DNA of 64,000 nt from Taxillus chinensis (Eukaryota > Streptophyta > Magnoliopsida > Santalales > Loranthaceae), in NCBI GenBank assembly GCA_023512835.1, contig CM042087.1, forward strand, positions 5,896,550 to 5,960,549. Direction: 5' to 3'. The translations under genes were made by a program, and so were the position numbers. Below the pieces are notes generated by a model, which was given only the letters and a program-made list of their open reading frames with translations, had not been told where the DNA came from and made no database searches. Shown piece after piece: positions 1 through 11,060 of this stretch (position 1 is the stretch's first letter; every line of letters begins with the position of its first letter).

Positions 1-1871
1 TCTTTCGAGGTTGCGGGGCTATCTCAGCGCAGCGTCCCTAAAGCTGTTTCCTCAGCCCCTTCTGCTGCGGATGTCCCCACTCCCTCCACTTCTACCGTTG
101 CTGCCGCGGTTGATACCGCCGTTGCTGCCGTCATTGCTGATGCCCCAGAATCTATTCCGGAAGCTCCTTTGCCTCCCCTACCTCAACCCCGAGATTACCT
201 TGACCATCTCTCCGCCGACACCTTAACGGACCTATGGCTCCGTTTCAGCCTTGCCCACACTGCCTCCATTCCTGACACCGATCTCCGGGTGTTTTACACT
301 CGCCATACCCAATCCCCGGAGACCATGATCATCTGGAATTTGGACCAAGGCTTTCTTATGCCGGCCTCCATTCCAGATGTGTCGTTCCCTACCCCCTCCA
401 GCCCGGTCCATGCCGCACGGAGTCCTTCCCCTGCTAAGGCTGGCCCTTCTTCTCCTGCTGCCGCCATTCCCGTTGTTGACCTATTTGGTCAAAGCGGGTC
501 CGCTGCTCCGGATGCCTCTGCTGCTCCGGATGCCCCTTCTGTTGCTGCTGCTGATACTTTTGCGGACTCCTCTGCCCAGCACACTCCTACTCCTGTTCCT
601 GCGGGGGAGTCCTCCAAAGCTCCGGAGTTGGCCCTTGGGCGTGCTTCTTTTGGCACAGTCCACTCTGATGCTGTGCTCTCCGCCCAGCTGGACCGCCACG
701 CCCAAGCTCATAGCACCCAAATATCCACCATCGCTGCCAAAGTTGATGCTCTTGGCGCCCAACTCCTGTCCGCCCTCACCTACTCCTCCACTTCCATGGA
801 ACAGAAGATGGACCTAGTCGCCTCGTCTGTCCACTCCTTGTCTACCTCCTTCGCAGACCTGGCACACACGATGGCTCGCCCTCCCGTTGCTTCCCGGCGA
901 TCTGCCAAATCGGGGGAGAGAGTGTCACCTGATCCTTCTGCTCCTCCTGCATCACATTCATCCACTCGTGCTGAGAAGTGGCCTGCCTCTTCATTGCTTC
1001 AGGGAGTTCAAATCCCCAAACGTAGCTGCTTCTCTCAGCCAAGCTCCTCGACTGCAGCTCTTCCTCCATCCTCTCCATCCGCAGCTGACACCTTCCTCCC
1101 ATCATATGCGGCGTGTGACCCTCTTCATGCGGACAAAAGCGTGCTTAAGGCAATGATGTCCTATGTTGCGTCTTCTGAGAGAAGATGTCTCTCGACTGTA
1201 CCCCTTCTCCCCGGACGACATTCAGACCCTTTGTTCGGAGAAAGGCCTCTTTACAACAGACGACATTGACAACTTCTCTAGGGTGCTAAAATGGAGATGA
1301 GGTCTGTTTCCATCTCTCGTACAAGGACGGCCACTTGTTTGAAGTTCCGCCTTTGCCGGAATGAGGGCTATCTTCCCGATATAGATATCATTCGGTCCTT
1401 TATCGACGGAACTACGAGGATAGCAAGCCATGGAGTACTCTCTCAACTATCCTCATTCCGTACCGGATCATGTCGCCACATTTCATGATGGTCGTCTTCA
1501 TGATTCGGTCCAAACAGATGATTCGATTGATTCTCACCAGTTGTAGAGCAAGATGTAAGAAAGAATCAATGGGAACTACTGTGTCTCGAGGTTGATGAAG
1601 GCGTGAAGAAAGCCGGATTATATGAAAAGTTGGGCATCACTCCTTTGAGACCAACCGAGAAGGCTTAGGCGACATTCCGGGGCAAGAAGCAAGTGCCACA
1701 ACAACTAGATAGAGATAGGCTGGGGCCATTGTCTGTTACTTCATCAAGTCATTCTTAAATGTGGACAAATCTTGGAGCCAACACACCACTTATTCGATGA
1801 AGCAGACAATGGAGCTTAGAGAGAAAGCAACAACAATGATCTTCAAGTATAGTAAGCCTTATGTACCTTAA
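1..1871 (+). pseudogene. Cop1 envelope-position ORF with Ulp1-like C-terminus (broken, 5' end outside window)
   Basis: The reading frame is open from base 1 to 1269. It encodes an Ala/Pro/Ser-rich linker holding the phrase LPQPRDYLDHLSADTL, followed by a stretch predicted to be helical (QLDRHAQAHSTQISTIAAKVDALGAQ region). Near 1185 the frame is lost, and homology to the better-preserved Cop3 copy at 37535-39832 continues in other frames to a stop at 1869-1871. The C-terminal part has a PHFMMVVFMI stretch near 1470-1500 like the His segment of Ulp1/C48 cysteine proteases. It ends in YSKPYVP. It lies just upstream of a polypurine tract and 3' LTR, the position of the env-like ORF in Sirevirus-type copia elements. 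The function is unknown and the Ulp1 relation is inferred from motifs. At least one frameshift and several stops make it a pseudogene. Confidence 0.7.
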
Positions 1872-2001
1872 TGAAAATCTTGTATAAAGGCTGAATTGTA
1901 TTCATTGCTGATAAATGAAAATAGTTGGGATGTGTATTCTATATGTTATCTTTTTGCACTTGCTTACCGATCGGATTACAAAGGGTTTGGGCATATCCAT
2001 A

Positions 2002-2013
2002 ATTGGGGGAGAT
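2002..2013 (+). other. Polypurine tract of Cop1
   Basis: ATTGGGGGAGAT lies directly against the TGTTGG start of the 3' LTR. This is the expected primer for plus-strand synthesis. The same tract precedes the Cop3 3' LTR on the other strand. Confidence 0.75.
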
Positions 2014-3184
2014 TGTTGGATCAAGCCCGAATTTGGATAATCTGATAAAGCCCTATGTAATTTGATTTGAGATCTTTTGTGTTTCTTTGATCATTGCAGA
2101 AGATATGTTATTAATCCGGAGATACACTCGTGAGAGCAAAGCTAAGGACAAGATACATAATCCTGATCCGGACAAGAGTGAGTGTCGTCAAACACTTGGT
2201 AAATAACCAAGTCACCAATACATACGGAATAAGGAACATTCGTGAGGACTAAGAACTTAAAAGCTACGGATTATGGAATCTGCTCTTAATGCCTCAAACG
2301 GACTAAGAAACTCGTACGGAGTAAGGAACTTACATACGGAGTAAGAAACTTACATACGGAGTAAGGAACTTACATACGGAGTAAGGAACTTATATATGGA
2401 GTAAGGAACTTACATGCGGAGTAAGGAAGCGCTGATACAGAATAAGCACTTCGACTTTCTCATTCACACGGAGTAAGGAAGCACTGACACAGACTAAGGA
2501 TTCCAGTACCAAATAGATACGGAGTAAGCAACCACTGACATGGGGTAAGGTTCTGAGTTTCATTAGCTATGGAGTAAGGAAAATTACACCGGACAAAGAA
2601 GATGCTGCTTCAACTTACCGCATTTAAAGTTATCAGCTCGTGGTGTCCCGATGTAAGACAAACTTGTTGAGAACCTGAAGAATCTTACACGTGGATCACC
2701 CGAATATGTGGACACAACTTTAATTATACTTGGGAACTCACAAAGGCACTTATACTCTTCAAACCCAAGATCTTGAGCTCCACAAACCGCAGCAGTCAAG
2801 GCAGAGAGATTACCGAGGAATAGTTAGTGCTGAACGCATTCCGGAACTACAAGTTCCAAGGTTGTCTTTTAGGAATGTTTTTGTATAAATATTCATACTT
2901 GTATATTTAAAAAGGTGTGTGTGAGCGAGCCTGAATCAATCCTGTGTATGCACAAGAGTTCAAAGACATAATATAGGCTAGTGTGTGAATCCTTTTGTAA
3001 ACAGAGTGTGAGAGAGTCTTGCTTCTATTTTGTTGTATTTATCTTTTCATAATAAAACAAAATACTTCCACTATCTGGTTATCTTCCACAGTGATTCTAT
3101 CACTTAAGAGAATAGAAAGAGTTTCGATAAGAGCCTATTCACATCCCCCCAACCCCCCCCCCTCTAGGCTCCAAAGGACCATCA
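2014..3184 (+). repeat. 3' LTR of Cop1
   Basis: It starts TGTTGGATCAAGCCC and ends GGACCATCA, a decayed form of the family end GGACCAACA. It is homologous to LTRs at 6044-7346 (+), 35990-37392 (-) and 49468-50885 (-). A TATA-like GTATAAATATTC lies near 2883. The U3 holds an array of CGGAGTAAGG-type words. The 5' partner and the rest of the element lie left of the window. Confidence 0.85.
2300..2600 (+). repeat. CGGAGTAAGGAAC word array in Cop1 U3
   Basis: Repeats such as TACGGAGTAAGGAACTTACA recur every 15-25 bases, six times almost perfectly near 2310-2430, then more loosely to 2580. The homologous arrays in the other three LTRs differ in copy number and order. Confidence 0.8.
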
Positions 3185-3595
3185 AATTTTTTTGGTTTTT
3201 TTGACTTTTAGAAAAAAAATTCTTAAAGAAAAGAAAGCTCCTAATTTATTTATTTATTTTAGTGGATTGTTTGAAGAGTTATTTTTAAGGAAAATTGTTT
3301 TTACTTTAGAAAAATATTTTTTAGAAAAGAAAACATTTTTAAGCAATTTCAAAACAAAATACAAGTAAAAGTGTTTGTGTGAGGGTGACATCCACAAAAG
3401 CCTTCTCTCTCTTTTTTCTGTTTTTTCTCTCCCATTTTTTTAAACGTTTTTCACTCATTTTCACTATTTGTCTTTGGTTACATATTACAATGAGATGGGG
3501 GCCTTTTGGGTGTTACAATGAATAATAAAAGAATTGTACAATTGAAAAATGAGAAAACAAACAAATAAATAAATAAATGGACCAAAAACTATGGC
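3185..3595. other. AT-rich DNA with no recognisable gene
   Basis: Homopolymer A and T runs and TTTA repeats follow the Cop1 LTR. I see no coding or structural feature. Confidence 0.6.
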
Positions 3596-3599
3596 CTGC

Positions 3600-4295
3600 T
3601 AGGGCTACAAACGAACTGAGCCAAGTCGAGTATTAAGGTGTTCAAACATGTTTGTTACTATTCATTTACGAACCGAACCGAACACGAGCCTTAGACTATG
3701 ATGTTCACGAACTGTTCATGAACGTTACTCTATTGTTCACGAACGGTTCACGAACAATCATGAACATATATTCACAAAACTTATTCACGAATGTTTACGA
3801 ACACAATTATAAAATTATAAAAATCTATAAAAAAAAATTCTACTTTAAACTTATCCAAAAAAGTACAATTAATTGACTATTAGAATGTTTTATCTTTATT
3901 TAATATGTTTAAATAATTACTATATATAGTTCGCAAAAAAATAATAATAATAGTAATAATAAACAAATAAATCAAAAACATATTTTTTATTTGATAATAA
4001 TATAAAAATATATGCTTATTAAATTATATTTAATAAAAATATATTGATTTTTAATAAAATAACTTTTATACATATTAGTTGAATTGTTAATTTCTTATTT
4101 ATAAATAATTTTCACGAACACGAATGAATTCACGAGCCTGTTCGTGAACATTCACAAACATATTCACGAATATAACGATGGTGTTTGTGAACTATTCACG
4201 AACGACACTATTCCTTAACGAACGAAGGTAAACGATCTTTTACCGGGCCGAATGCGAGCTTGTTCATGAACGTTTGGTTCATTTACTTGCCTATG
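3600..4295. repeat. AT-rich fold-back repeat with TTCACGAAC motifs
   Basis: The ends read roughly TAGGGCTACAAACGAACTGAG and, inverted, TAGGCAAGTAAATGAACCAA, an imperfect terminal inverted repeat. Between them are many copies of TTCACGAAC and GTTCATGAAC in both orientations, clustered in the two arms (3640-3800 and 4110-4280) around an AT-rich centre. This looks like a fold-back or MITE-like non-autonomous DNA element. No TSD was identified and the family is not assigned. Confidence 0.45.
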
Positions 4296-4993
4296 GCTTG
4301 CAAAACAACTATTAGGACCACGGTATATGACCAAAAAACAATCATTGATTTCATTACATGAGCAAAAACAACAAAACATAGTAAGCTGAATTGTTAACAA
4401 GATTCACCCCTCCCTTAAGCAAACAATTCGTGAAAATAAACAACACCCCAAACAGACAATGCTTAAAACAGGCCAAAATTATCGTACAATAGTGCAGAAA
4501 GTGAAGTTAAACGTCAGAGCTAAACACAAGGGGAAAAAAATGTCATGTAATTTGTAGATGGATGCTATAAATATTGAGAAGAAATAAGGGAAAAAGTGAG
4601 ACAAAAATTCCAGATTATACGTTTTCTCAATTGCTTCTTTCTTTTGCTCTAATCGTGCAATGATAATCGATGAAATAAATTAGCATTAACAGGTTTAATA
4701 ATAGGTCAAAGTATGATCCTTACAGCACAGATCAAACAACTTGATTTTAACAATGCATCAAACTAAAAACAACGCTCAAGAATTCCATCATTGTACTATA
4801 ATCTATCCTTTGACAGTGGATTCAACATACGAAATCAAGCACTCAAGAAACCTATCTATTAGTATAAAAATCCAGCAAACAACATAAGGCCTCATATCCT
4901 TAAAGAGAATATGACAAAAACACCACAAATAGCAAAAAACAAAGAACTAATCATGATGAAATAAACAGAACCAATTTGGAACGATTCTGCATT
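4296..4993. other. Non-coding DNA, nothing recognised
   Basis: AT-rich unique-looking sequence with no long reading frame. If the candidate exon at 4994-5400 is real, this would be its first intron on the minus strand. Confidence 0.4.
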
Positions 4994-5400
4994 ACTTACC
5001 TGTTTACCTATTTGAAGCCCTTTTTCCAGGTTCTTTGAGCAAAACCGGGAGACACGGGGTAGTGGAGCAGTTGAAGGATAGCATCTCTTCAATGGGGCGT
5101 CTCTTTAGGGTAGTGGCATCAACAGCAACGTCGGCGGGGGAACCTGTGCGTGTCGTGGATAAACTGGAACGGCCAAGGAGATGGCAGTTAGTGTAGTCAG
5201 TGTTGGCTGGCTGGTACAGCAGCAATGGAGGGAGTTGGGAAGGTGCAATTTGGGCCATCCCGGCCAGGTGGCTCGGGTTATTTGGAGAAATTGTCATGAC
5301 AGTCAGTCACCATTGTGGTGGACATGCGGCAAGGAGAGACGGCCAGCAATTGGGATGGTAGAGCCATGGGTCAATGTTTAGCGGGTTGTTGTGGTGGAAG
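4994..5400 (-). other. Candidate 5' exon of an unrecognised host gene
   Basis: This patch is much richer in GC than its surroundings. On the minus strand it has a 97-residue open frame (5297 to 5004) starting MTISPNNPSHLAGMAQ, and just upstream a short frame starting MALPSQLLAVSPC that ends after 29 codons. The Ser/Thr/Pro-rich, acid-poor composition resembles an organelle transit peptide. A consensus splice donor CAG|GTAAGT lies at its 3' end (plus-strand ACTTACCTG at 4994-5002). I do not recognise the protein and see no downstream exon before the neighbouring repeats, so it may be a captured or decayed gene fragment. The call rests on composition and one donor site only. Confidence 0.25.
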
Positions 5401-5402
5401 GG

Positions 5403-5526
5403 AAGAACAGGCAAGATAAAGGGACGTTTCTTTTGTGGCTTCAGATGAGGATTTGAAATGGTGGTGGCGGCAATAAAACCTCTATCCGGCGAGAGGGAAC
5501 AGAGGCGGCGGTGGCAAGGTGATTTC
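5403..5526. other. GC-rich segment between candidate exon and LTR fragment
   Basis: It contains GGTGGTGGCGG and GGCGGCGGTGG trinucleotide-like runs and no clear frame. It may be the 5' leader of the candidate minus-strand exon. Confidence 0.25.
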
Positions 5527-6043
5527 TATAATGCCCTCAAATTCGAGACTTCCAAACTGGTGCGTTAACGGAAATTAAATATACAAGTTTTATATAAATT
5601 TCAAACTATTACTTATTTCATCAAACAAACGATTCATTATTACAAATTTCAATCCAAGATCTTTCAGGTTTAGGGGTTTAGAGACTAAGTGTCCTTAACC
5701 CATTATTACAAAACAAGCACACGAGCAATCAAACTTATAAATCTTTAAAATTCCAAACAACTTTATTTCCAAGTACGTCTTTACTCCTTATCTTAGTTTC
5801 TCCATTCCTTTAATTACCTGGAGTTGGAAACAAAATCATAAAAACAGTGAGCTCAAATAGCCCAAGATAAGGGTAAACACAAGTGGGTAAGGAAAATTAT
5901 GAATATATCGAACATAGGAAATATCATATATCATTTGCACATCATACATGATCAACATTTCACATGGGAATCATAACATAGAAGATTTATGTTTGAACAT
6001 CGTATCATAACATCATGATCCAAGTTAACTACCCAGATACCAT
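5527..6043 (-). repeat. Gypsy LTR fragment (3' portion)
   Basis: The left part (about 5533-5632) aligns base for base over long stretches with the LTR remnant at 52949-53050, including AAATTAAATATACAAG and a run to CATCAAACAAAC. The edge TATAATGCCC is a decayed TGTAACGCCC, the inverted LTR end. On the right it is cut by the Cop2 5' LTR. The rest of this LTR is not seen on the other side of Cop2, whose 3' end is missing. Confidence 0.6.
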
Positions 6044-7346
6044 TGTTGGATCAAGCCCAGAATTTGGATGATGCTAATAAAACTCTATGTAATTTGATCT
6101 GAGACGTTTGTTGATTTTCATCTTGAGTTATTGCAGAAGATATGAACTTAATCCGGACCTACACTCGTGAGAGCAAAGCAAAGGATAGGATACATAATCC
6201 TGATCCGGACAAAAGTGAGTGTCGTCAAATACTTGGTATATAACCAAGTCTTTACTTCTTACGGAATAATAATCCTTCATGCGGACTAATCACTAAGAGC
6301 TACGGACTAAGGAAAGGAAGACAAAGAGTAAGAAATCCGAGTCTTTTATACATGCGGAGTAAGGAATGACTTGTGCGGAATAAGGACCCGAGTCTTTATT
6401 CGCACGAAGTAAGAAACTAGATGCGAGTAACAAATCCGAATCATTACTCATACGAAGTAATGATGTGCTGATATGGAGTAAGCCATCCGACCCTTTAACT
6501 CACGCTGAGTAAGGAACTCTCACGGAGTAAGAAAGCGCAGATGCCAACTAAGCACTCCGACCTTTTCATTCGTACAGAGTAAGGAAGCACTGACATGGAA
6601 TAAAGATTCCACTACTGAATTGATACGGAGTAAGCAATCACTGACACGAAGTAAGGATCCGAGCTTAGTTAACATGGAGTAAGGAACCTTACACTTGGAT
6701 TAAGAAGACGCTACTTCAACTTATCTCTTCGCGTTAAAGTTACCAGCTTGCTTTGTTTCCCAATATAAGACAAACTCGTTGAAAACCTAAAGTATCTTAC
6801 ACGTGGATCATCCGAATATATGGACACAACTTTGACTGATCTTCGGAACTCACAAATGCACTTATGCCTTGCAAACCTAAGACCTTGAGCTCCACATCCG
6901 CAGCATTCAAGGCCAAGAGAATTTTGAGGAACAGTAAATATGCACATAGTCCGGAACAACAAGTTCCGAGACTGTCTCTCAAAGATGTGTTATATATATA
7001 ATGTAAACCTTGTACACTAAAGGAGCGTGTGCAGTTGTTGATGTTCATGGAAAAGTAACAACCTGGTGTATGTACAAGAGCTCATAGAGATCATAAAGGC
7101 TAGTGTGTGAGTCATCATCTATACAGAGTGTAAGAGAGTCTTGCAGCAGATCTAAAGGCTTTATAAGCTTTAATCTGCTTCTATTTTGTTGTACTTATCT
7201 TTGATAATAAAACAAAATACTTTCACTATCTGGTTATCTTCCGCATTGATTTTATCTCTTAAACAGATAAGTATAGTGCCAAAGAGTGAGAAAAGAGTTT
7301 TAGATAAGAGCTTATTCACCCCCCTTTAGGGTCCAAGGGACCAACA
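6044..7346 (+). repeat. 5' LTR of Cop2
   Basis: It begins TGTTGGATCAAGCCC and ends GGGACCAACA, both canonical, and abuts a primer-binding site. TATATATATA at 6991-7000 is the likely promoter. An array of CGGAGTAAGG/CGGAATAAGG words fills U3 from about 6240 to 6690. Confidence 0.92.
6240..6690 (+). repeat. CGGANTAAGG word array in Cop2 U3
   Basis: Variants CGGAGTAAGG, CGGAATAAGG, CGGACTAA and CGAAGTAAG recur about every 25-40 bases with alternating spacers such as CCGAGTCTTT. TGCGGAATAAGGAC near 6375 also occurs in the Gyp3 LTR. Confidence 0.75.
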
Positions 7347-7360
7347 AGTGGTATCAGAGC
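7347..7360 (+). other. Primer-binding site of Cop2
   Basis: AGTGGTATCAGAGC directly follows the LTR. TGGTATCAGAGC is the complement of the plant initiator Met-tRNA 3' end. Confidence 0.9.
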
Positions 7361-7407
7361 AAGTTTTACCTGCTCAAAGTAGAGATCCCACTATTTCTCT
7401 CTCACCA

Positions 7408-9597
7408 ATGGCCGAAGAAAGCAGTATGCTATTCAACACTCGCCTGAACTCCAGAGGTACACAAGAGCCCCTCCCCAATTGTAGCAGTAGTGAAAATGTC
7501 GACCCACCTCAACCTACTGCTGCCGCTGCACCATAACCACAGAGTTCTGGTTTCACTCTGACCAAACCGCCAAAATTCACACTTGAGCTTTTCTCCCAGT
7601 GGAAAGCTCGCATGAAGATGTTCATGGTCTGCCATGATCATCTCATGTGGCCATGTCTTCATCAGGAGATACCCAATCCGATGACTATCGGAGAACATGG
7701 AGTTAGAAGACCAAAGACTGATGCCGAACTCACGAATGATGAAAGAGCCTGGCAGTGTGCTAACAAAAAGGCTCTATGTTACATCGTCTTTGGATTCAGA
7801 GGCTTTCACTAACATCCAGGGTTGCATGACAGCGAAAGCTATTTGGGATAAACTGACTATCCTCTATGAGGGAAGTCAGTCCCAAATGCAGAACGTTATC
7901 TGTACTCTCAGACAGAACTTTGAGAGTTTTAATCACAAACCGGGCGAATCACTCGAGAGCATCTACCGGAGATTCGACAAGCTCATCCTGGAACTGAAAA
8001 CTGTCAATAAACATTATTCTCAATCTCAGATCAATGACAAGTTCTTTCGCTCCTTGCCGGATCGCTACTACTCCAAACAACTCCAGATGCAATCCGACAA
8101 GAACTAACAGTATGTTCCCCTTAAAGAACTATATGGAGAGCTATGGACTCACGAGGTTAGGTTTAAATACTCTGACCGTGACGAGAAAATAGCTCGGAAA
8201 GAAAAGGGGATAGCTCTCAAAGCTACGAAATGTCTCAGCATACTGAGGAATGATGATACGGACGAGTCCGAGAATTCTGACTCTGACGAGGAAGAGGAAA
8301 TAGCTCTCCTTGTCAAATCCTTTGAGCGATTCCTACAGAAAAGCATAAAAGGATTCAGAAGAGGCTCCTCATCATCTTTCCGAAGGAAGGAGCGACCCGA
8401 GCCAGTTCCCAGGAATGCTACAACTGTGGGAAAACCGATCACTGGGCAAAGGACTACAAATCCAAATCTAAAGTGGCGGATAAAAGTGACAAGGTAACTC
8501 CTCGTCGCTCCACCTCAGACAACAACAAGAACAAGAGGAAGGCGTTCATCACAAAATACGTCAGTGGCTCGGAAGAAGAGGAGGAATCCTCGGATGATGA
8601 GCCAACTCCCAAGCCGAACGTCTGCCTCATGGCAAATGCTGAGGTACCTTCGATCTCTGAGCTTATGAGTAAATTAGAATCTATTATTATTGAACGTGAT
8701 CATGAAAAGAATGAGAGACTAATAATTACACAAATGTACAAAGATATGGAAAGTCAAAACAAACGTCTTGAGATTACTGTTGCTAGATTAGAAAAGGACA
8801 TAACTGACTTCAGGAGTAAAGAGGCTTGGTATCATGATCTAAGAGCTGAAAATCACCTGCTAAATACCAACCTAGTTGGCCTAAAAGTGATTGTGAAAAG
8901 TCTCGCAAATGAACTGGAACAGGAAAAGGAAATAAATTGTAAGTGGCTAAAATCCGGGGAAATAGCCTCTACTTTTAGAACTGATCCAGACCACATCCGA
9001 GTCAAACCTGGCCTAGGCTCCGAACCATCGACCTCCACACAGACTATTAAGTGCCCTCCGGATTTCATTCCGAAACTAACCAACCTGTATCCTGTTAGTA
9101 CGTCTAAACTGTTGGATGGTTTCATTTCAGGTGGCACCATACTTTTAGCACCATAGTAAGTCTATGATTGTGGAACCGTGGCTATTACTACAGTTCCCGA
9201 AGCAGTAGCACCCGTAACTAATGATGAAGGGAAGGCTGCTGCAGTTCAAGCCAAAGCTGTAGCACCCAAAAAGAAAGGAAAGGCCAAGGCTGATGCATCT
9301 AGGGTGAAGAGCACGTCACCCAAACGCAATGGACTAGGCCATAGGGAACAAAGTAAAACGTCTGTAAAATCTGAAAGACCTGTATCCCCTGTTTGTACTC
9401 CGCACCATAGTGTCTGTTCCATCTGTAGGGAAATAGGTCATTATCACTATGAATGTTGGAGCTTATCTGATAATTGGCTTTGTAATCAAGTTCGTATTAA
9501 TAAAGATCAGCCATCAAAAAGGGTTCTTCGAGCAAATCAAAATCTAATATCAAAGGAGTGTCTCTCCCAAGAAAACCCAAGTAAAAGGAGCAGCTGA
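7408..9597 (+). pseudogene. Cop2 gag: UBN2-like capsid, zinc knuckles, coiled coil
   Basis: The start ATG at 7408 (MAEESSMLF) matches the Cop3 start. The capsid domain (about 7560-8107) has WKARMKMFMVCHDHL and the IYRRFDKLILELK segment typical of copia gag. A knuckle at 8416-8457 reads CYNCGKTDHWAKDY, so the last Cys of CX2CX4HX4C is lost. A Lys/Glu-rich region follows. A coiled-coil segment (8640-8950) sits in a 227-residue open frame (8473-9156). A second knuckle, CSICREIGHYHYEC, lies near 9415-9456 and is intact. Breaks: a CAA-to-TAA stop at 7534, a frameshift near 7770, a stop at 8105, and stops at 9154-9156 and 9595. Gag packages element RNA in cytoplasmic particles; this copy cannot make it. 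Confidence 0.85.
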
Positions 9598-9751
9598 AAC
9601 TAACAAATTAAAGTCAACCTGGAAAGCTAAAATTCCTAGCAAAGTTAAATCCGGAACTGTTGACACTACTGCTGTTTTTTCTAAGCCCCCGAAACAAGTT
9701 TGGGCACCAAAAGTGTAAACTGTTGTCTTTCAGGAGCATCTCTGGAATGCA

Positions 9752-11060
9752 TTGCCGGATCACTTGAAGTTAAAGATCAATCAAAGCAAGTGGATCCTCG
9801 ATAGTGGATGCTCCAGTCATATGACGGGTGATCAGACTCTACTTGTTGAAGTTAATGACAAACGAGGTCCATCCGTATCATATGGTGACAACAGCAAAGG
9901 TAAGACTGTCGGGTATGGTACTTTAACCAACAACTGTGTATCAATCAGTAGAGTTGCACTAGTGTCAGTAATTTATGTGACAAAGGATTTACTGTTTCCT
10001 TTATGTCCAACACCTGCACTGTGAGGGAAAACTTATCCGGAGATGTTAAGTTATCCGGATCAAGAGATGGGGACATATACTCAGTGGTCTTAAGAAATAA
10101 TTCTTCCGACCTGTATGCTTCCTCACTACAACATCGAGATGAAGAAAGTTGGCTATGGCACAAGTGGTGCGGTTATTTAAATTTTAAAACTCTGTCTAAA
10201 TTAGCATCGCTCGATTTGGTTACTGGTCTGCCTAAACACAAATACTCCAGAGACACTCTTTGTCGAGAATGTCAACTTGCCAAACAGACCAAACATAGTT
10301 TTAAGAGCAAAACAGTTAATTCAATAACTGCCCCCTTACAACTTCTTCATATGGACATCTACGGTCCCATTTCTATTTCTTCACTAGCTGGTGCGAGATA
10401 TACCCTTGTGGTTATCGATGATTTTACTAGGTACACATGGGTAATGTTCCTGAAATCTAGGGATCAAACTTTTGAGCATCTTGTAGATCTTTTCAATTGG
10501 ATAAGCAACATACAAGGACTGAGCATTAAATGCATCAAGAGTGATCGTGGTATAAAATTTGATTTTTCAGATATGAGGTTATATTGTTCCGAATAGGGCA
10601 TTCGAAGACGACTTCTCTGCGCCCGGACTCCACAACAAAATGGGGTAGGCGAGCGCAAGAATCGCACTTTAGTTGAGGCTGGCAGATCTATGTTAGCGAG
10701 GAGCTAAGCTTCCTCTCGGTCTATGGGCTGAAGTTGTGTCCACCGCTGCTATGTTCAGAACAGAAATCTAATAAATAAATTTACCATGAAAACACCCTAT
10801 GAGATGTGGAGAGGACAAAAGCCCTCAATTTCACATTTCAGAGCTTTTGGGTGTACTTGTTATATATTGATCAACGGCGAAGAACCTCGGAATAAATTTG
10901 AACCAAAATCTGATGATGGGATCTTTGTCGGGTACTCACTATATAGCAAAGCTTATCAAGTCTTCAATAGAAAACTTTTTAAAGTTGAAGAATCTATCCA
11001 TGTGACCTTTGATGAAGCTAACCTGGATTGGTCAAAAGTTGGTCCTTCAAGTTCAAATGT
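9752..11060 (+). pseudogene. Cop2 protease and integrase region
   Basis: The aspartic protease carries WILDSGCSSHMTG (about 9790-9830), the usual copia D-S-G-C-S site. Compared with Cop3, a short deletion after VALV (about 9960) shifts frame. The integrase zinc domain (10150-10310) reads HKWCGYLNF, where the family has H at the Y, and then CRECQLAKQTKH. The catalytic core has LLHMDIYGP (first Asp) and KSDRG (second Asp). An in-frame TAG at 10594, CAG in Cop3, and a frameshift near 10600 precede the segment RTPQQNGVGERKN with the third acidic residue. The integrase C-terminus continues open in 10786-11060 (YEMWRGQKPSISHF). Confidence 0.85.

Noticed and set aside
377..1156. Long alternative frames on both strands within the Cop1 extra ORF
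   Set aside because: They are Leu/Pro-rich or Arg/Ser-rich shadows of the biased coding sequence; only frame 1 matches the Cop3 copy.
7347..7360. Met-tRNA-like sequence as a tRNA gene
   Set aside because: Only the complement of the tRNA 3' end is present, directly after an LTR. It is a primer-binding site. No cloverleaf was seen anywhere in the window.
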